A stretch of DNA of 17,335 nucleotides from JBKBXU01 sp046313675 (GTDB lineage Bacteria > Bacteroidota > Bacteroidia > Cytophagales > Cytophagaceae). The first letter of the stretch is position 1; the number at the start of each line of letters is the position of its first letter. Position numbers and translations under genes: made by a program. Under the pieces are notes generated by a model, which had not been told where the DNA came from, did not search any database, and was given only the letters and a program-made list of their open reading frames with translations. The stretch spans positions 1-17,335 of the forward strand of contig JBKBXU010000059.1 in assembly GCA_046313675.1 (NCBI GenBank), in the 5' to 3' direction. Below, piece by piece: positions 1 to 7,534 of the stretch.

Positions 1-530
1 ATGCCAGTTTTTACTATGAAAAATCTTTATACAAAGATTCTCCGCGTTCAAACCTTGATCAGACCAATACCACTTCCGCGTTGAAGGCCATACAAACATT
101 CGCCAACAGACATCCTAACAGCGGCTACATGGAAGAAATCAATAGGATGGCGGATGAGCTGAATAAAAAACTTGAAGTTAAAGCGTATGAAAACGCTAAA
201 ATATTTTATAAACTTGGTTCTTATAACAGCATCAATTATAAATCGGCGGTTGTGGCATTTACATCCTTTTTGTACAGCTATCCGGAATCAAAGTATGCAG
301 AAGAGCTTACTTATTTAAGAATTGATGCTCAATACCAATTGGCAAAATCAAGTATTCTGACTTTGCAAAAAGAAAGATATTACGATGCGATTGAGTATTA
401 CGAATATTTTATAGATAAATACGAAACCAGCAGGTACAGAAGAAGTGCAGAAAGTATTTTTGAAAGTATCAGAGATAGAATTAGCAAAAAAGAAGAAGCA
501 GAAGCTTCAAAAAGAGAAACTATTAATTAA
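1..530 (+). CDS. bamD: BamD-like outer membrane assembly lipoprotein, C-terminal part (5' end outside window)
   Basis: The reading frame is open from base 3 to the TAA at 528-530, so about 175 residues of the C-terminal part are present; the signal peptide and lipobox would lie upstream of the window. It has TPR-like helical repeats typical of BamD: 'FANRHPNSGY', then 'FTSFLYSYPESKYAEE', then 'YYEYFIDKYETSRY', each an A-helix/B-helix pair with the P-x-S-x-Y turn. BamD is the periplasmic lipoprotein of the BAM complex that inserts beta-barrel proteins in the outer membrane. The tail is charged (KKEEAEASKRE). The gene is 33 bases upstream of rpoZ, an arrangement familiar from Bacteroidota. The internal TTG at 81 is not a real start because homology-like sequence (SFYYEKSLYKDSPRS) continues upstream of it. 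Confidence 0.85.
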   Translation, partial: ASFYYEKSLYKDSPRSNLDQTNTTSALKAIQTFANRHPNSGYMEEINRMADELNKKLEVKAYENAKIFYKLGSYNSINYKSAVVAFTSFLYSYPESKYAEELTYLRIDAQYQLAKSSILTLQKERYYDAIEYYEYFIDKYETSRYRRSAESIFESIRDRISKKEEAEASKRETIN

Positions 531-563
531 AATTTTTATTATTTAATATAAACACAAACGAAC

Positions 564-878
564 ATGGCTGTATCAAACATCATTACTAGAGATATCGATA
601 AGCTTTCAGAAGAGACAGGTAACGTATATGAATCTTTGTCAATCATTGCTAAAAGATCCAGACAAATCTCAACTAAAATGAAAGAAGAGCTTAATAATAA
701 GCTGGCTGATTTTGCCTCTACAGTAGATAACCTTGAAGAAGTATTCGAAAACAAAGAGCAAATAGAGATTTCTAAGTTTTACGAAAGAATGCCAAAGCCA
801 TCAACGCTGGCAATTGAAGAATTTACAGAAGGCAAAGTGATGTTCAGAAAGCCTGCCGAGGATGAGCTGGCTAAGTAA
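564..878 (+). CDS. rpoZ: RNA polymerase omega subunit (Bacteroidota type)
   Basis: 104 residues. The segment 'NVYESLSIIAKRSRQIS' (about residues 20-36) matches the core omega helix pattern (N-x-Y-E-x-x-x-x-x-x-K-R-x-x-Q-I) that packs on the beta' C-terminus and helps polymerase assembly. The C-terminal half is acidic and charged, as in Bacteroidota omega proteins annotated from this position. It starts with an ATG after an A-rich leader (acaaacgaac) and has no Shine-Dalgarno, normal for this phylum. It lies between bamD and coaBC, ending 2 bases before the coaBC start, so the three are probably co-transcribed. Assignment rests on the core motif plus the conserved neighbourhood; divergence from proteobacterial omega is large. 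Confidence 0.8.
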   Translation: MAVSNIITRDIDKLSEETGNVYESLSIIAKRSRQISTKMKEELNNKLADFASTVDNLEEVFENKEQIEISKFYERMPKPSTLAIEEFTEGKVMFRKPAEDELAK

Positions 879-880
879 TT

Positions 881-2077
881 ATGCTCCGCGGTAGAAAAAT
901 ATTGCTTGGCGTATGTGGTAGTATTGCCGCTTACAAAACAGCATATTTAATACGATTATTAGTTAAAGAAGAAGCAGAAGTAAGGGTTGTTATGACTCCT
1001 TCTGCTTCTTCTTTTATTACCCCTCTTACCCTGTCTACCCTTTCTAAGCATCCTGTTTATACAGATTTTGCCGATCAGCAGACAGGTGCATGGCATAACC
1101 ATGTAGAATTGGGCCTATGGGCAGACCTGTTTATTATTGCCCCGGCCAGTGCCAATACCATATCTAAAATGGCCAACGGCATATGCGATAATTTCCTTAC
1201 TGCGGTATACCTTTCTGCCCGTTGCCCTGTTTACATAGCCCCTGCTATGGATCTGGACATGTATAAGCATCCCAGTACCTTAGATAATCTGAAGCGCCTG
1301 ACTGGTTTTGGCAATCATATCATTGAAGCAGAATCGGGAGAACTTGCCAGTGGACTTATAGGCACCGGGAGAATGTCAGAACCTGAGAACATTATAAGGA
1401 TACTACAACAACATTTTCCTGCCGGAAGGCTTAAGGGGAAAAATGTGCTGATCACCGCCGGCCCTACTCGGGAACCTATAGATCCTGTGCGATACATAAC
1501 CAATCATTCTACCGGCAAAATGGGTTATGCCCTTGCCAATGCCTTTGAAAAAGAAGGTGCAAATGTCCTGCTTATAAGCGGCCCCGTTGATGGTTTGCCC
1601 ATTTCCCCTTATGTGGAGGTCGTCAAAACCAATACTGCTGATGATATGCATACTGCCGTCATAAAAAAAATTAGTTCTCAGGATATACTTGTGTTTTCTG
1701 CGGCTGTGGCCGATTATACTCCGGCGGCTGTGGCAACAGAAAAAATAAAGAAAAAAGAAGGGGATCTGAATTTATCATTGAAGAAAACTACAGACATTGC
1801 TGCGGAGGCGGGTAAGCTGAAAAGGGCTGGTCAGGTATTGGTAGGTTTTGCTCTTGAAACCAACAATGAGCTGGAACATGCAGCCCAAAAGCTTAAGAAC
1901 AAAAATCTTGATCTGATCATCCTTAATTCATTAAAAGATGAGGGAGCTGGTTTTGGACATGATACCAATAAAATTACTATTCTTGATAAAGACAATAATA
2001 TCACTCGCTTTGAGTTAAAAACTAAAGAGGCTGTAGCCACTGATATTGTCGAATCTGTAATAAAATGTCTATCTTAG
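881..2077 (+). CDS. coaBC: Bifunctional phosphopantothenoylcysteine decarboxylase / phosphopantothenate-cysteine ligase
   Basis: 398 residues, full length for CoaBC (Dfp). It makes 4'-phosphopantetheine from 4'-phosphopantothenate, cysteine and CTP in coenzyme A synthesis. The N-terminal FMN-binding CoaC half (about 1-180) shows the flavoprotein start GSIAAYK (13-19), the probable catalytic His74 in 'HNHVELG', and the PAMD motif at 121-124. The C-terminal CoaB half (about 185-398) shows 'ITAGPTREPIDPVRYITNHS' and TGKMG (191-215) for nucleotide binding and dimerisation, 'AAVADY', and the lysine stretch EKIKKKEG. The substrate clamp reads ELASGLIGTGRM, with Ser157 where E. coli Dfp has Cys158 (QACGDIGPGRM). 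The start is ATG, 2 bases after the rpoZ stop, indicating an operon. Confidence 0.95.
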   Translation: MLRGRKILLGVCGSIAAYKTAYLIRLLVKEEAEVRVVMTPSASSFITPLTLSTLSKHPVYTDFADQQTGAWHNHVELGLWADLFIIAPASANTISKMANGICDNFLTAVYLSARCPVYIAPAMDLDMYKHPSTLDNLKRLTGFGNHIIEAESGELASGLIGTGRMSEPENIIRILQQHFPAGRLKGKNVLITAGPTREPIDPVRYITNHSTGKMGYALANAFEKEGANVLLISGPVDGLPISPYVEVVKTNTADDMHTAVIKKISSQDILVFSAAVADYTPAAVATEKIKKKEGDLNLSLKKTTDIAAEAGKLKRAGQVLVGFALETNNELEHAAQKLKNKNLDLIILNSLKDEGAGFGHDTNKITILDKDNNITRFELKTKEAVATDIVESVIKCLS

Positions 2078-2102
2078 ATAAAAATTTTTTCGGGCGGAAC
2101 AT

Positions 2103-3023
2103 ATGAAACGAATATTCTATAACAGAAGCTTGTTTATACTTGCCATTATCCTATTGATGTCTTTGCCTTCCAGGGGACAGGAGTTGTTTTGTACAGTAGA
2201 TATTAATGCTGAGCGCGCTAACTTATCCGATAAATCCATATTTGAGGAAATAAAAAAGACCATCTTTGATTTCATGACCCGACGGTGGACCAATGATGAA
2301 TTCCAACCCGAAGAGCAGATAAAATGCAATATTTTCATTACCATTATGTCGGCTTCGGCTACAGCCAGTAGTGTAAATTGTCAGGCAACCGCACAGATTC
2401 AATTTTCCCGGCCTGTATTCAATGCCTCTTATGAGAGCATTATGTTCAATTTTCTGGATAAGAAGTTCGATTTTGATTATAACCAGGGTCAGATTATGGA
2501 CTTCAATGAGAATGCTTTTATGAATAACCTGTCCAGTATGTTGGCATTCTATGCTTATGTTATATTGGGTACGGATTACGACAGCTTCACAAAATTAGGC
2601 GGAACCAAATATTTCGAAACTGCACGTAACATCGCCAATACCGCTGACCAGTCCGGGGGTAGTGGCTGGAACCAGGGGGAAACCAATGGACGTTACTGGC
2701 TTTCTGAAAATCTCAACAGCCAGGTTATGATACCCTTTCGGGAAGTGATGTACGACTATCACAGACTTGGCCTTGATACGTTTTATGAAGACATGGAAGA
2801 AGGCCGGAAATTAATACTGGAAGGATTTAAGGAGATTCGTTCTGTAAATAAAAATAAGCCCAATACCGTTCTTTTAAGGTCGTTCTTTATGGCTAAATCA
2901 TCGGAAATTATTAATATTTTCCTCCAGGCACCTCCGGAGGAAAAACAATCCATTGTGCCACTTTTAAAAGAACTAGACCCTCTAAATTCCGAGAAATACG
3001 ACCGGATTATGAAGAATAATTGA
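2103..3023 (+). CDS. porD: DUF4835 / PorD-like exported protein of the type IX secretion pathway
   Basis: 306 residues. There is an N-terminal signal peptide: basic MKRIFYNR, hydrophobic 'SLFILAIILLMSLPS', and probable cleavage near SRGQ-E at about residue 25. The mature part begins 'ELFCTVDINAERANLSDKSIF', followed by 'FMTRRWTNDEF', 'CNIFITI', 'QIQFSRPVFNASY', 'YDYHRLGLDTFYED' and a C-terminal helical part; this is the pattern of the DUF4835 family, known in Porphyromonas as PorD, a protein linked to type IX secretion (gliding and export in Bacteroidota). Position directly after coaBC (25-base gap) and upstream of recN is the usual Bacteroidota order. The exact role of PorD within the secretion machine is not established. 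Family assignment is from memory of the pattern and context. Confidence 0.75.
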   Translation: MKRIFYNRSLFILAIILLMSLPSRGQELFCTVDINAERANLSDKSIFEEIKKTIFDFMTRRWTNDEFQPEEQIKCNIFITIMSASATASSVNCQATAQIQFSRPVFNASYESIMFNFLDKKFDFDYNQGQIMDFNENAFMNNLSSMLAFYAYVILGTDYDSFTKLGGTKYFETARNIANTADQSGGSGWNQGETNGRYWLSENLNSQVMIPFREVMYDYHRLGLDTFYEDMEEGRKLILEGFKEIRSVNKNKPNTVLLRSFFMAKSSEIINIFLQAPPEEKQSIVPLLKELDPLNSEKYDRIMKNN

Positions 3024-3096
3024 TCAGGCTTTTGCTGTTTAGTTTCAGAAGCAACAAATTTAAAATCTTATCATTTAGAATTTAGCTCCCGTTTCT

Positions 3097-3104
3097 TAAA
3101 TTTG
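3097..3104 (+). promoter_or_regulatory. Candidate -7 promoter element (TAnnTTTG), very close to a start codon
   Basis: The octamer taaatttg fits the Bacteroidota housekeeping -7 consensus TAnnTTTG. It ends only 4 bases before the ATG at 3109, so a transcript starting about 7 bases downstream would have almost no leader. No convincing TTG -33 element is seen at the usual distance. It may be a chance match in AT-rich DNA. Confidence 0.35.
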
Positions 3105-3108
3105 TCTT

Positions 3109-3336
3109 ATGGGTAAAAGACTTTTCCGAATTCCCGGATCAAACCTGATAGATGAGACAGACAAGCTTATAAATCTTGAATGCGATATTATTCTTTCAAA
3201 CAACGTTACTTTTCATGGAATAATTACCTCTTTTGCCAAAGGAAAACTTATCTTCAAAGATATGTTCCATAAACCCGGAAAGGTAAGCATTTCCGATATT
3301 GAAGAAATAATCTACGACAAAGAATCTTCCTGGTAG
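3109..3336 (+). CDS. Small 75-residue protein with an Sm/SH3-like strand pattern, upstream of recN
   Basis: Function not recognised. The protein is compact and has no signal peptide or membrane segment. Residues about 22-70 read as alternating beta strands: 'LINLECDIILSNNVTFHGII', then 'GKLIFKDMF', then 'GKVSISDIEEIIYDKE'. A strand giving a polar -N-V-T-F-x-G-x-I- turn, then K-L-I-F-x-D, resembles the small Sm/LSm or SH3-barrel layout, but no diagnostic motif is present, so this is inference. Its TAG stop is followed after one base by the recN ATG, so the two are almost certainly translated from one message. A possible -7 promoter just upstream suggests the pair can also be transcribed independently of the bamD-porD block. 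Confidence 0.75.
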   Translation: MGKRLFRIPGSNLIDETDKLINLECDIILSNNVTFHGIITSFAKGKLIFKDMFHKPGKVSISDIEEIIYDKESSW

Positions 3337-3337
3337 C

Positions 3338-4996
3338 ATGCTTAAAAATTTGCTTATTAAAAATTATGCGCTTATTAAGCACCTGGAGATAAGCCCTTCC
3401 AGTGAGTTTAACATAATTACCGGTGAAACAGGAGCAGGAAAATCCATAATGCTGGGAGCTCTTGGCTTACTAATGGGTAACCGTGCCGATACCAAAGTTC
3501 TTCTCGACGAAACTGAAAAATGCATTATAGAAGCAGCTTTTGATATTGCTTCTTATAAGCTGAAGGGCTTTTTCGAACATAATGACCTGGATTATGAGCA
3601 AACCTGCCTTATTCGTAGAGAGATTAGTCCCGGCAATAAATCACGTGCTTTTATAAATGACACACCTGTAACGCTTGAGGTGCTTAAAACGCTGGGTGTT
3701 TACCTTATGGATATACATTCACAACATGAAACCCTGCTATTGGGAAATAGTAATTTCCAGTTGATGTTGATCGATTCCTATGCAGGCAATACTGATTTAC
3801 TAAGCAGCTATAAAAGTTTCTATCGAGAATATATTCAGAAGAAAGAGAGACTTGAAAAACTTACGGAAACCTTCCATCAAAATTCCAGGGAGAAAGATTT
3901 TAATGATTTTCTTTTTCAGGAGCTATCCGATGCCGGATTGCTTGAAGGGGAGCAGGAAAAGCTTGAGGATGAACTGCGTCTGCTGGAAAACGCTGAGGAA
4001 ATTAAACTACGTCTTGGCGAAATAAGGTATTTGATGCAGGATGGGGAAATCAATGCCCTTCAGGCGATGGCCTCTTCTCTGAAAAATCTGGAAAACCTGT
4101 CATCACTTTCAAGCTCCTACGAAGAATTAAATCAGCGTCTGCATAGCTGCTACCTCGAGGCAAAAGATATAACAGACGATCTTAGTGCAAAAGAGGAGCG
4201 CATTGAGACCAGTCAGGAAAGAATAGAAGTCGCAAGGGAAAGGCTTAATAAAATATACAGTCTTCAGAAGAAACATGCCGTTAATTCCATTGCTGAATTA
4301 ATAGGAATTCTTAATCGCCTGGAGAAGGATATGGTGGGCAACAATGATTTGGAAGAGGAAATCAATAATCTGAAGTTAACACTTGAGAAAGATGTAGCGC
4401 ATTTGACAAAACTTGCAGGGGAACTATCTTCTTCACGAAAGTCAGTGTTTACCAGTCTGACTGATGAATTGAAGAGCCTGCTTGCTGAAGTAGGCATTGC
4501 GGAAGCCGGCTTTATAGTAGACCACATGGAAGTCGTCCCCGGACCATCGGGCGCAGATCAGATAAAGTTGCTCTTTAGTGCAAATAAGGGTATAAAGCCA
4601 CAAGAGCTGAAAAATGCTGCATCCGGGGGTGAATTTTCACGCCTTATGCTTTGCCTGAAATACATTTTGGCCGGTAAGACATCACTGCCCACCATTATTT
4701 TTGATGAAATTGACACAGGAATTTCAGGGGAAGTGGCTATAAAAGTTGGCAGAATGATGAAACAGATGTCACAAAAGCATCAGATTCTGGCTATTACTCA
4801 CCTGCCTCAAATGGCTGCCATTGGGGCAAAACATTATTATGTGTATAAAGATAATTCTGCGGATAAAACCGTCAGCAGTATAAGAGAGCTGAGTGAAAAG
4901 GAGCGTGTTATGGAAATTGCACAAATGATTGGTGGTGCCAACCCTTCTGAAACTACTGTGCAAAATGCCAGGGAGTTGCTTGAGAAGCAATGCTGA
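3338..4996 (+). CDS. recN: DNA repair protein RecN (SMC-like ATPase)
   Basis: 552 residues, the normal length for RecN. This ABC/SMC-family ATPase helps hold and process DNA ends during double-strand break repair. Walker A GETGAGKS is at 29-36 after the typical opening 'LLIKNYALIKHLEI'. The Q-loop-like 'MDIHSQHETLLL' is around residues 127-138. A long charged coiled coil (about 155-370) separates the halves. The ABC signature SGGEFSRLML begins at residue 429 and Walker B TIIFDEIDTG at 452, followed by 'AITHLPQMAAIG', the switch histidine region. All ATPase motifs are intact. The gene follows the 75-residue small protein with a one-base gap and is the last gene of the block before fabI. Confidence 0.97.
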   Translation: MLKNLLIKNYALIKHLEISPSSEFNIITGETGAGKSIMLGALGLLMGNRADTKVLLDETEKCIIEAAFDIASYKLKGFFEHNDLDYEQTCLIRREISPGNKSRAFINDTPVTLEVLKTLGVYLMDIHSQHETLLLGNSNFQLMLIDSYAGNTDLLSSYKSFYREYIQKKERLEKLTETFHQNSREKDFNDFLFQELSDAGLLEGEQEKLEDELRLLENAEEIKLRLGEIRYLMQDGEINALQAMASSLKNLENLSSLSSSYEELNQRLHSCYLEAKDITDDLSAKEERIETSQERIEVARERLNKIYSLQKKHAVNSIAELIGILNRLEKDMVGNNDLEEEINNLKLTLEKDVAHLTKLAGELSSSRKSVFTSLTDELKSLLAEVGIAEAGFIVDHMEVVPGPSGADQIKLLFSANKGIKPQELKNAASGGEFSRLMLCLKYILAGKTSLPTIIFDEIDTGISGEVAIKVGRMMKQMSQKHQILAITHLPQMAAIGAKHYYVYKDNSADKTVSSIRELSEKERVMEIAQMIGGANPSETTVQNARELLEKQC

Positions 4997-5002
4997 ATTT
5001 TT

Positions 5003-5035
5003 TTGTAAATTTTTAGATGTTTTGTTGTACATTTG
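5003..5035 (+). promoter_or_regulatory. Candidate fabI promoter (TTG ... TAnnTTTG)
   Basis: A -7 element tacatttg (5028-5035) matches TAnnTTTG exactly, with an upstream ttg at 5003-5005 (22 bases between) as a plausible -33 element. It lies in the 94-base gap between the recN stop and the fabI start, giving a leader of about 50 bases. This supports separate transcription of fabI. Confidence 0.5.
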
Positions 5036-5090
5036 CCCGTATTTATAATTTTTCCAGAGTCAGCACATGCTGAAATAAATTGACAAGAAA

Positions 5091-5903
5091 ATGGCTTATA
5101 ATCTTTTAAAAGGTAAAAAAGGAATAATATTTGGCGCCCTGGATGAAAATTCCATCGCCTGGAAAGTAGCCTTAAGAGCACATGAAGAAGGTGCAGAATT
5201 TACCCTTACCAATGCACCAATTGCTATGCGTATGGGTGAAATCAACAAACTGGCTGAGAAGTGTAATTCTACCGTTATCCCGGCGGATGCAACTTCTTTG
5301 GATGATCTTGAGAATCTGTATGACAAATCTATAGAAGCTTTGGGTGGCAAGATTGATTTTGTGTTGCACTCCATTGGTATGAGCCCGAACGTTCGTAAAG
5401 GAAAAGATTATGGTGATCTTAACTATGAGTGGTTTCTTAAAACACTTGACATCTCCGGTGTTTCTTTTCATAAAGTACTTCAGGTAGCTGAGAAAAAAGA
5501 TGCCTTGAATGATCATGCCTCTGTGGTGGCATTAAGTTATATTGCCGCACAGCGAAGCTTCCCTGATTATTCAGATATGGCACAGGCAAAAGCAGTGCTT
5601 GAATCTATTGCAAGGAGTTATGGCTACCGCCTCGGAAAAAGCAAAAAGGTTAGGGTGAATACTATTTCCCAGTCGCCTACCGTTACCACTGCAGGTAAAG
5701 GCATCAGTGGATTTAATGCATTTATGGATTATGCTGAGATGATGTCTCCCTTAGGAAATGCCAGTGCAGAAGAATGTGCAAATTACGTTATATCACTTTT
5801 TTCAGATCTTACCAGAAAAGTGACTATGCAGAATCTTTTCCATGACGGAGGTTTCTCCAACACCGGCATTACCGATGCTTTGATTGAAAGACTTTCAAAA
5901 TAA
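5091..5903 (+). CDS. fabI: Enoyl-[acyl-carrier-protein] reductase (NADH), FabI type
   Basis: 270 residues; E. coli FabI is 262. This SDR enzyme reduces trans-2-enoyl-ACP in the last step of each fatty-acid elongation cycle. The dinucleotide site 'GIIFGALDENSIAWKVA' (11-27) has the FabI SIAW signature. Residues 91-99 read VLHSIGMSP. The catalytic residues are in the FabI arrangement: Tyr150 in LSYIAAQR, then Tyr160 and Lys167 in 'PDYSDMAQAKA' (Y-x6-K). The C-terminal 'HDGGFSNTG' is also typical. A candidate promoter lies upstream and a strong hairpin terminator follows the stop, so it appears to be monocistronic. Confidence 0.96.
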   Translation: MAYNLLKGKKGIIFGALDENSIAWKVALRAHEEGAEFTLTNAPIAMRMGEINKLAEKCNSTVIPADATSLDDLENLYDKSIEALGGKIDFVLHSIGMSPNVRKGKDYGDLNYEWFLKTLDISGVSFHKVLQVAEKKDALNDHASVVALSYIAAQRSFPDYSDMAQAKAVLESIARSYGYRLGKSKKVRVNTISQSPTVTTAGKGISGFNAFMDYAEMMSPLGNASAEECANYVISLFSDLTRKVTMQNLFHDGGFSNTGITDALIERLSK

Positions 5904-5924
5904 TAATTTAGATACCCATTTCTT

Positions 5925-5957
5925 AAACGGTGTTGCTTAAGGCAACACCGTTTTTAT
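5925..5957 (+). terminator. Rho-independent terminator after fabI
   Basis: A perfect 12-bp stem (aaacggtgttgc at 5925-5936 with gcaacaccgttt at 5942-5953), a 5-base loop and a run of T at 5951-5955. It sits 21 bases after the fabI stop. Its end is only about 9 bases before the start codon of the next gene. Confidence 0.85.
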
Positions 5958-5965
5958 TCAGGCCT

Positions 5966-6763
5966 ATGAAAAATTACCTTACACTCACCTTACTACTCGT
6001 ACTTCTGTTTATTGCCGGAAGTTGTAGCAGAAATCCTACCACCTATTCTAAAGAGCCTAAAGAATGTATTTTGCCTGAGGAATATTATGCCGGAGGGGAC
6101 TATGCGGCGCACAAAGCATATCAGGATCCGATTATTGATGGTGTAGGAGACGAGAATGCCTGGAAGATGGTGCCATGGAAAGATATTAACCACGTATGGC
6201 TGGGTGATGAACCTTCAAAAGAAGATTTTCAGGGACGCTATAAAATTGTATGGACGGAAAGTCGCTTGTATTTTCTTGTAGAAATTACCGACGACAGCCT
6301 TTCAAATCAAAATGTTGATCCTTTTGATAACTGGTGGGAAGATGATTGTCTGGAGCTTTTTATTGATGAAGACCATTCCGGTGGCAATCATCAGTTTAAT
6401 CATAATGCCTTTGCATATCATATAACTTTGGATTATGATGTTGTAGACATAGGGCCAGACCATAAGCCACATCTGTACAATGATCACCTTGAAGTAAAAA
6501 GAACGAAAAATGGTAATGTGTACACCTGGGAGGTTGGGATGAAGGTATTTGATGATACCTTTAAAGACGGCTCTAAAGATAATAAGCCTGTTAAGTTGTA
6601 CGCAGGTAAAAAGCTTGGTTATGCAGTATCTTATAACGACAATGACGGTGACGGCTATCGGGAGAATTTTATAGGATCAGTATATATTGAACCGGTAGAT
6701 GGCGATAAAAATCGTGGCTGGATTGATGCAGGGGTATTCGGAACCCTTACGCTTGTAAAGTAA
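5966..6763 (+). CDS. CBM9-like carbohydrate-binding lipoprotein
   Basis: 265 residues from the ATG at 5966. A longer frame opens with GTG at 5930, but that extension would run through the terminator stem, while the ATG gives a clean lipoprotein signal: 'MKNYLTLTLLLVLLFIAGSC' with lipid-carrying Cys20. The rest is a single beta-sandwich domain (about 50-263) with the family 9 carbohydrate-binding pattern: 'DPIIDGVGDENAWKMVPW' near the start, 'YKIVWTESRLYFLVEITDD', 'WWEDDCLELFIDEDHSGG', 'TWEVGMKVFDD', 'YNDNDGDGYRENFIGS' and a final 'WIDAGVFGTLTL'. Such domains occur in surface sugar-binding proteins and at the ends of xylanases. No catalytic domain is attached. The ligand cannot be told from sequence; a GH5 lipoprotein is encoded about 8 kb away but not linked. 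Confidence 0.8.
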   Translation: MKNYLTLTLLLVLLFIAGSCSRNPTTYSKEPKECILPEEYYAGGDYAAHKAYQDPIIDGVGDENAWKMVPWKDINHVWLGDEPSKEDFQGRYKIVWTESRLYFLVEITDDSLSNQNVDPFDNWWEDDCLELFIDEDHSGGNHQFNHNAFAYHITLDYDVVDIGPDHKPHLYNDHLEVKRTKNGNVYTWEVGMKVFDDTFKDGSKDNKPVKLYAGKKLGYAVSYNDNDGDGYRENFIGSVYIEPVDGDKNRGWIDAGVFGTLTLVK

Positions 6764-6776
6764 TACATAAAATCAG

Positions 6777-6816
6777 AAAGAACAGCACTGGGAAAATTCC
6801 CTGGTGCTGTTCTTTT
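6777..6816 (+). terminator. Rho-independent terminator after the CBM9-like gene
   Basis: A perfect 12-bp stem (aaagaacagcac at 6777-6788, gtgctgttcttt at 6804-6815) followed by T residues. It starts 13 bases after the stop. It could also act weakly on the opposite strand for the convergent histone-like gene. Confidence 0.8.
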
Positions 6817-6873
6817 GTTACTTGCCAGGCGGTTGGCGATGCCACCAATCACGGAATTGCTACCGCTGTGTCC

Positions 6874-6896
6874 ATGGCCTGTGGCGCACAGGCCAT
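6874..6896. repeat. Perfect 10-bp inverted repeat with 3-base loop
   Basis: atggcctgtg (6874-6883), loop gcg, cacaggccat (6887-6896). It lies in the 219-base gap between the convergent CBM9-like and histone-like genes. The surrounding 6820-6900 is more GC-rich than its neighbours and contains further small complementary pieces (tggc-gat-gcca near 6835). There is no T run on either strand, so it is not a typical terminator; a REP-type extragenic palindrome is possible. Confidence 0.5.
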
Positions 6897-6982
6897 CTAT
6901 TGGTTCTAAAGCCAATCCTGTAAAGTTATTTGAAAGCTTTACGTTGCTTGATACAAATTCAACACTTTAGTAGCCAAACAAA

Positions 6983-7366
6983 TTACTTCTTTTTCTCTTT
7001 TGTTGCCCCAGCTTTTTTATTTGTTGCAGTACCTGCTTTAACAGGCTTTCTTTGAAGTTTTGCCGTTGTGGCTGTTTTTATTTTTTCTGCCAAAGAAGTC
7101 TCTGTCGATTTTTTAGGGGTTGCTTTTTTCTCTTTCCCTTTTGACTCTTTAGCGCCTGAAAGCTTGTTTTTTGCTGCCTTTATTCTTTCCGGAATTATAT
7201 CTTTAACGGATAATTTTTTTGGTTCTTCTTTTTTTGAAGTTTTTTCTTTAGCTGCTTTGACAACTTTATCCGCAGTTTTTTTAATTTCACCGGAAGTTTC
7301 AGAAACTTTTTCTTTGAGCGTATTAGCAATTGATTTTGCTTTATTTATTATTTTTTCCTGTGCCAT
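6983..7366 (-). CDS. Lys/Ala-rich histone H1-like basic protein
   Basis: 127 residues, extremely rich in Lys, Ala, Thr, Ser and Glu. It begins MAQEKIINKAKSIANTLK and continues with amphipathic, coiled-coil-like repeats ('SETSGEIKKTADKVVKAAKE'). It then has a basic, low-complexity tail ('GKEKKATPKKSTE', 'ATTAKLQRKPVKAGTATNKK') ending in KEKKK. This composition matches bacterial histone-H1-like proteins and the AlgP-type PAKKA-rich tails that bind DNA non-specifically. No signal peptide. The strand is chosen because the opposite frame (7068-7382) is merely the Phe/Ser-rich complement. It is monocistronic and convergent with the CBM9-like gene. A nucleoid-associated role is inference; it could equally be a LEA-like stress protein. 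Confidence 0.75.
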   Translation of the reverse strand: MAQEKIINKAKSIANTLKEKVSETSGEIKKTADKVVKAAKEKTSKKEEPKKLSVKDIIPERIKAAKNKLSGAKESKGKEKKATPKKSTETSLAEKIKTATTAKLQRKPVKAGTATNKKAGATKEKKK

Positions 7367-7534
7367 ATCTTCAAAAATTTAATAGATAATAAGTGTCTTA
7401 TAAATAACCCGATAGGTGTAAGTATTGTTATTAATAGTAGAAATTGAATTTTTTATACATGAAAATGCTTTAAAATAAATATCTTTCTTTGTCGTATGTA
7501 AGTAGTTCCTGAATTACCAATAATAAACCGTCTG

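Noticed and set aside
5930..5965. Upstream GTG start for the CBM9-like lipoprotein
   Set aside because: The 12 extra residues would be encoded by the terminator stem and would spoil the lipoprotein signal peptide; the ATG at 5966 is better.
6655..6915. An 86-residue - strand frame (A-L-E-P-I-D-G-L start)
   Set aside because: It runs through the terminator hairpin and antisense into the CBM9-like gene, and I recognise no family. It is kept only as a possible remnant in the findings.
7068..7382. A Phe/Ser-rich + strand frame opposite the histone-like gene
   Set aside because: It is the complement of Lys/Glu codons (ttt/tct runs), a usual shadow of a Lys-rich gene.
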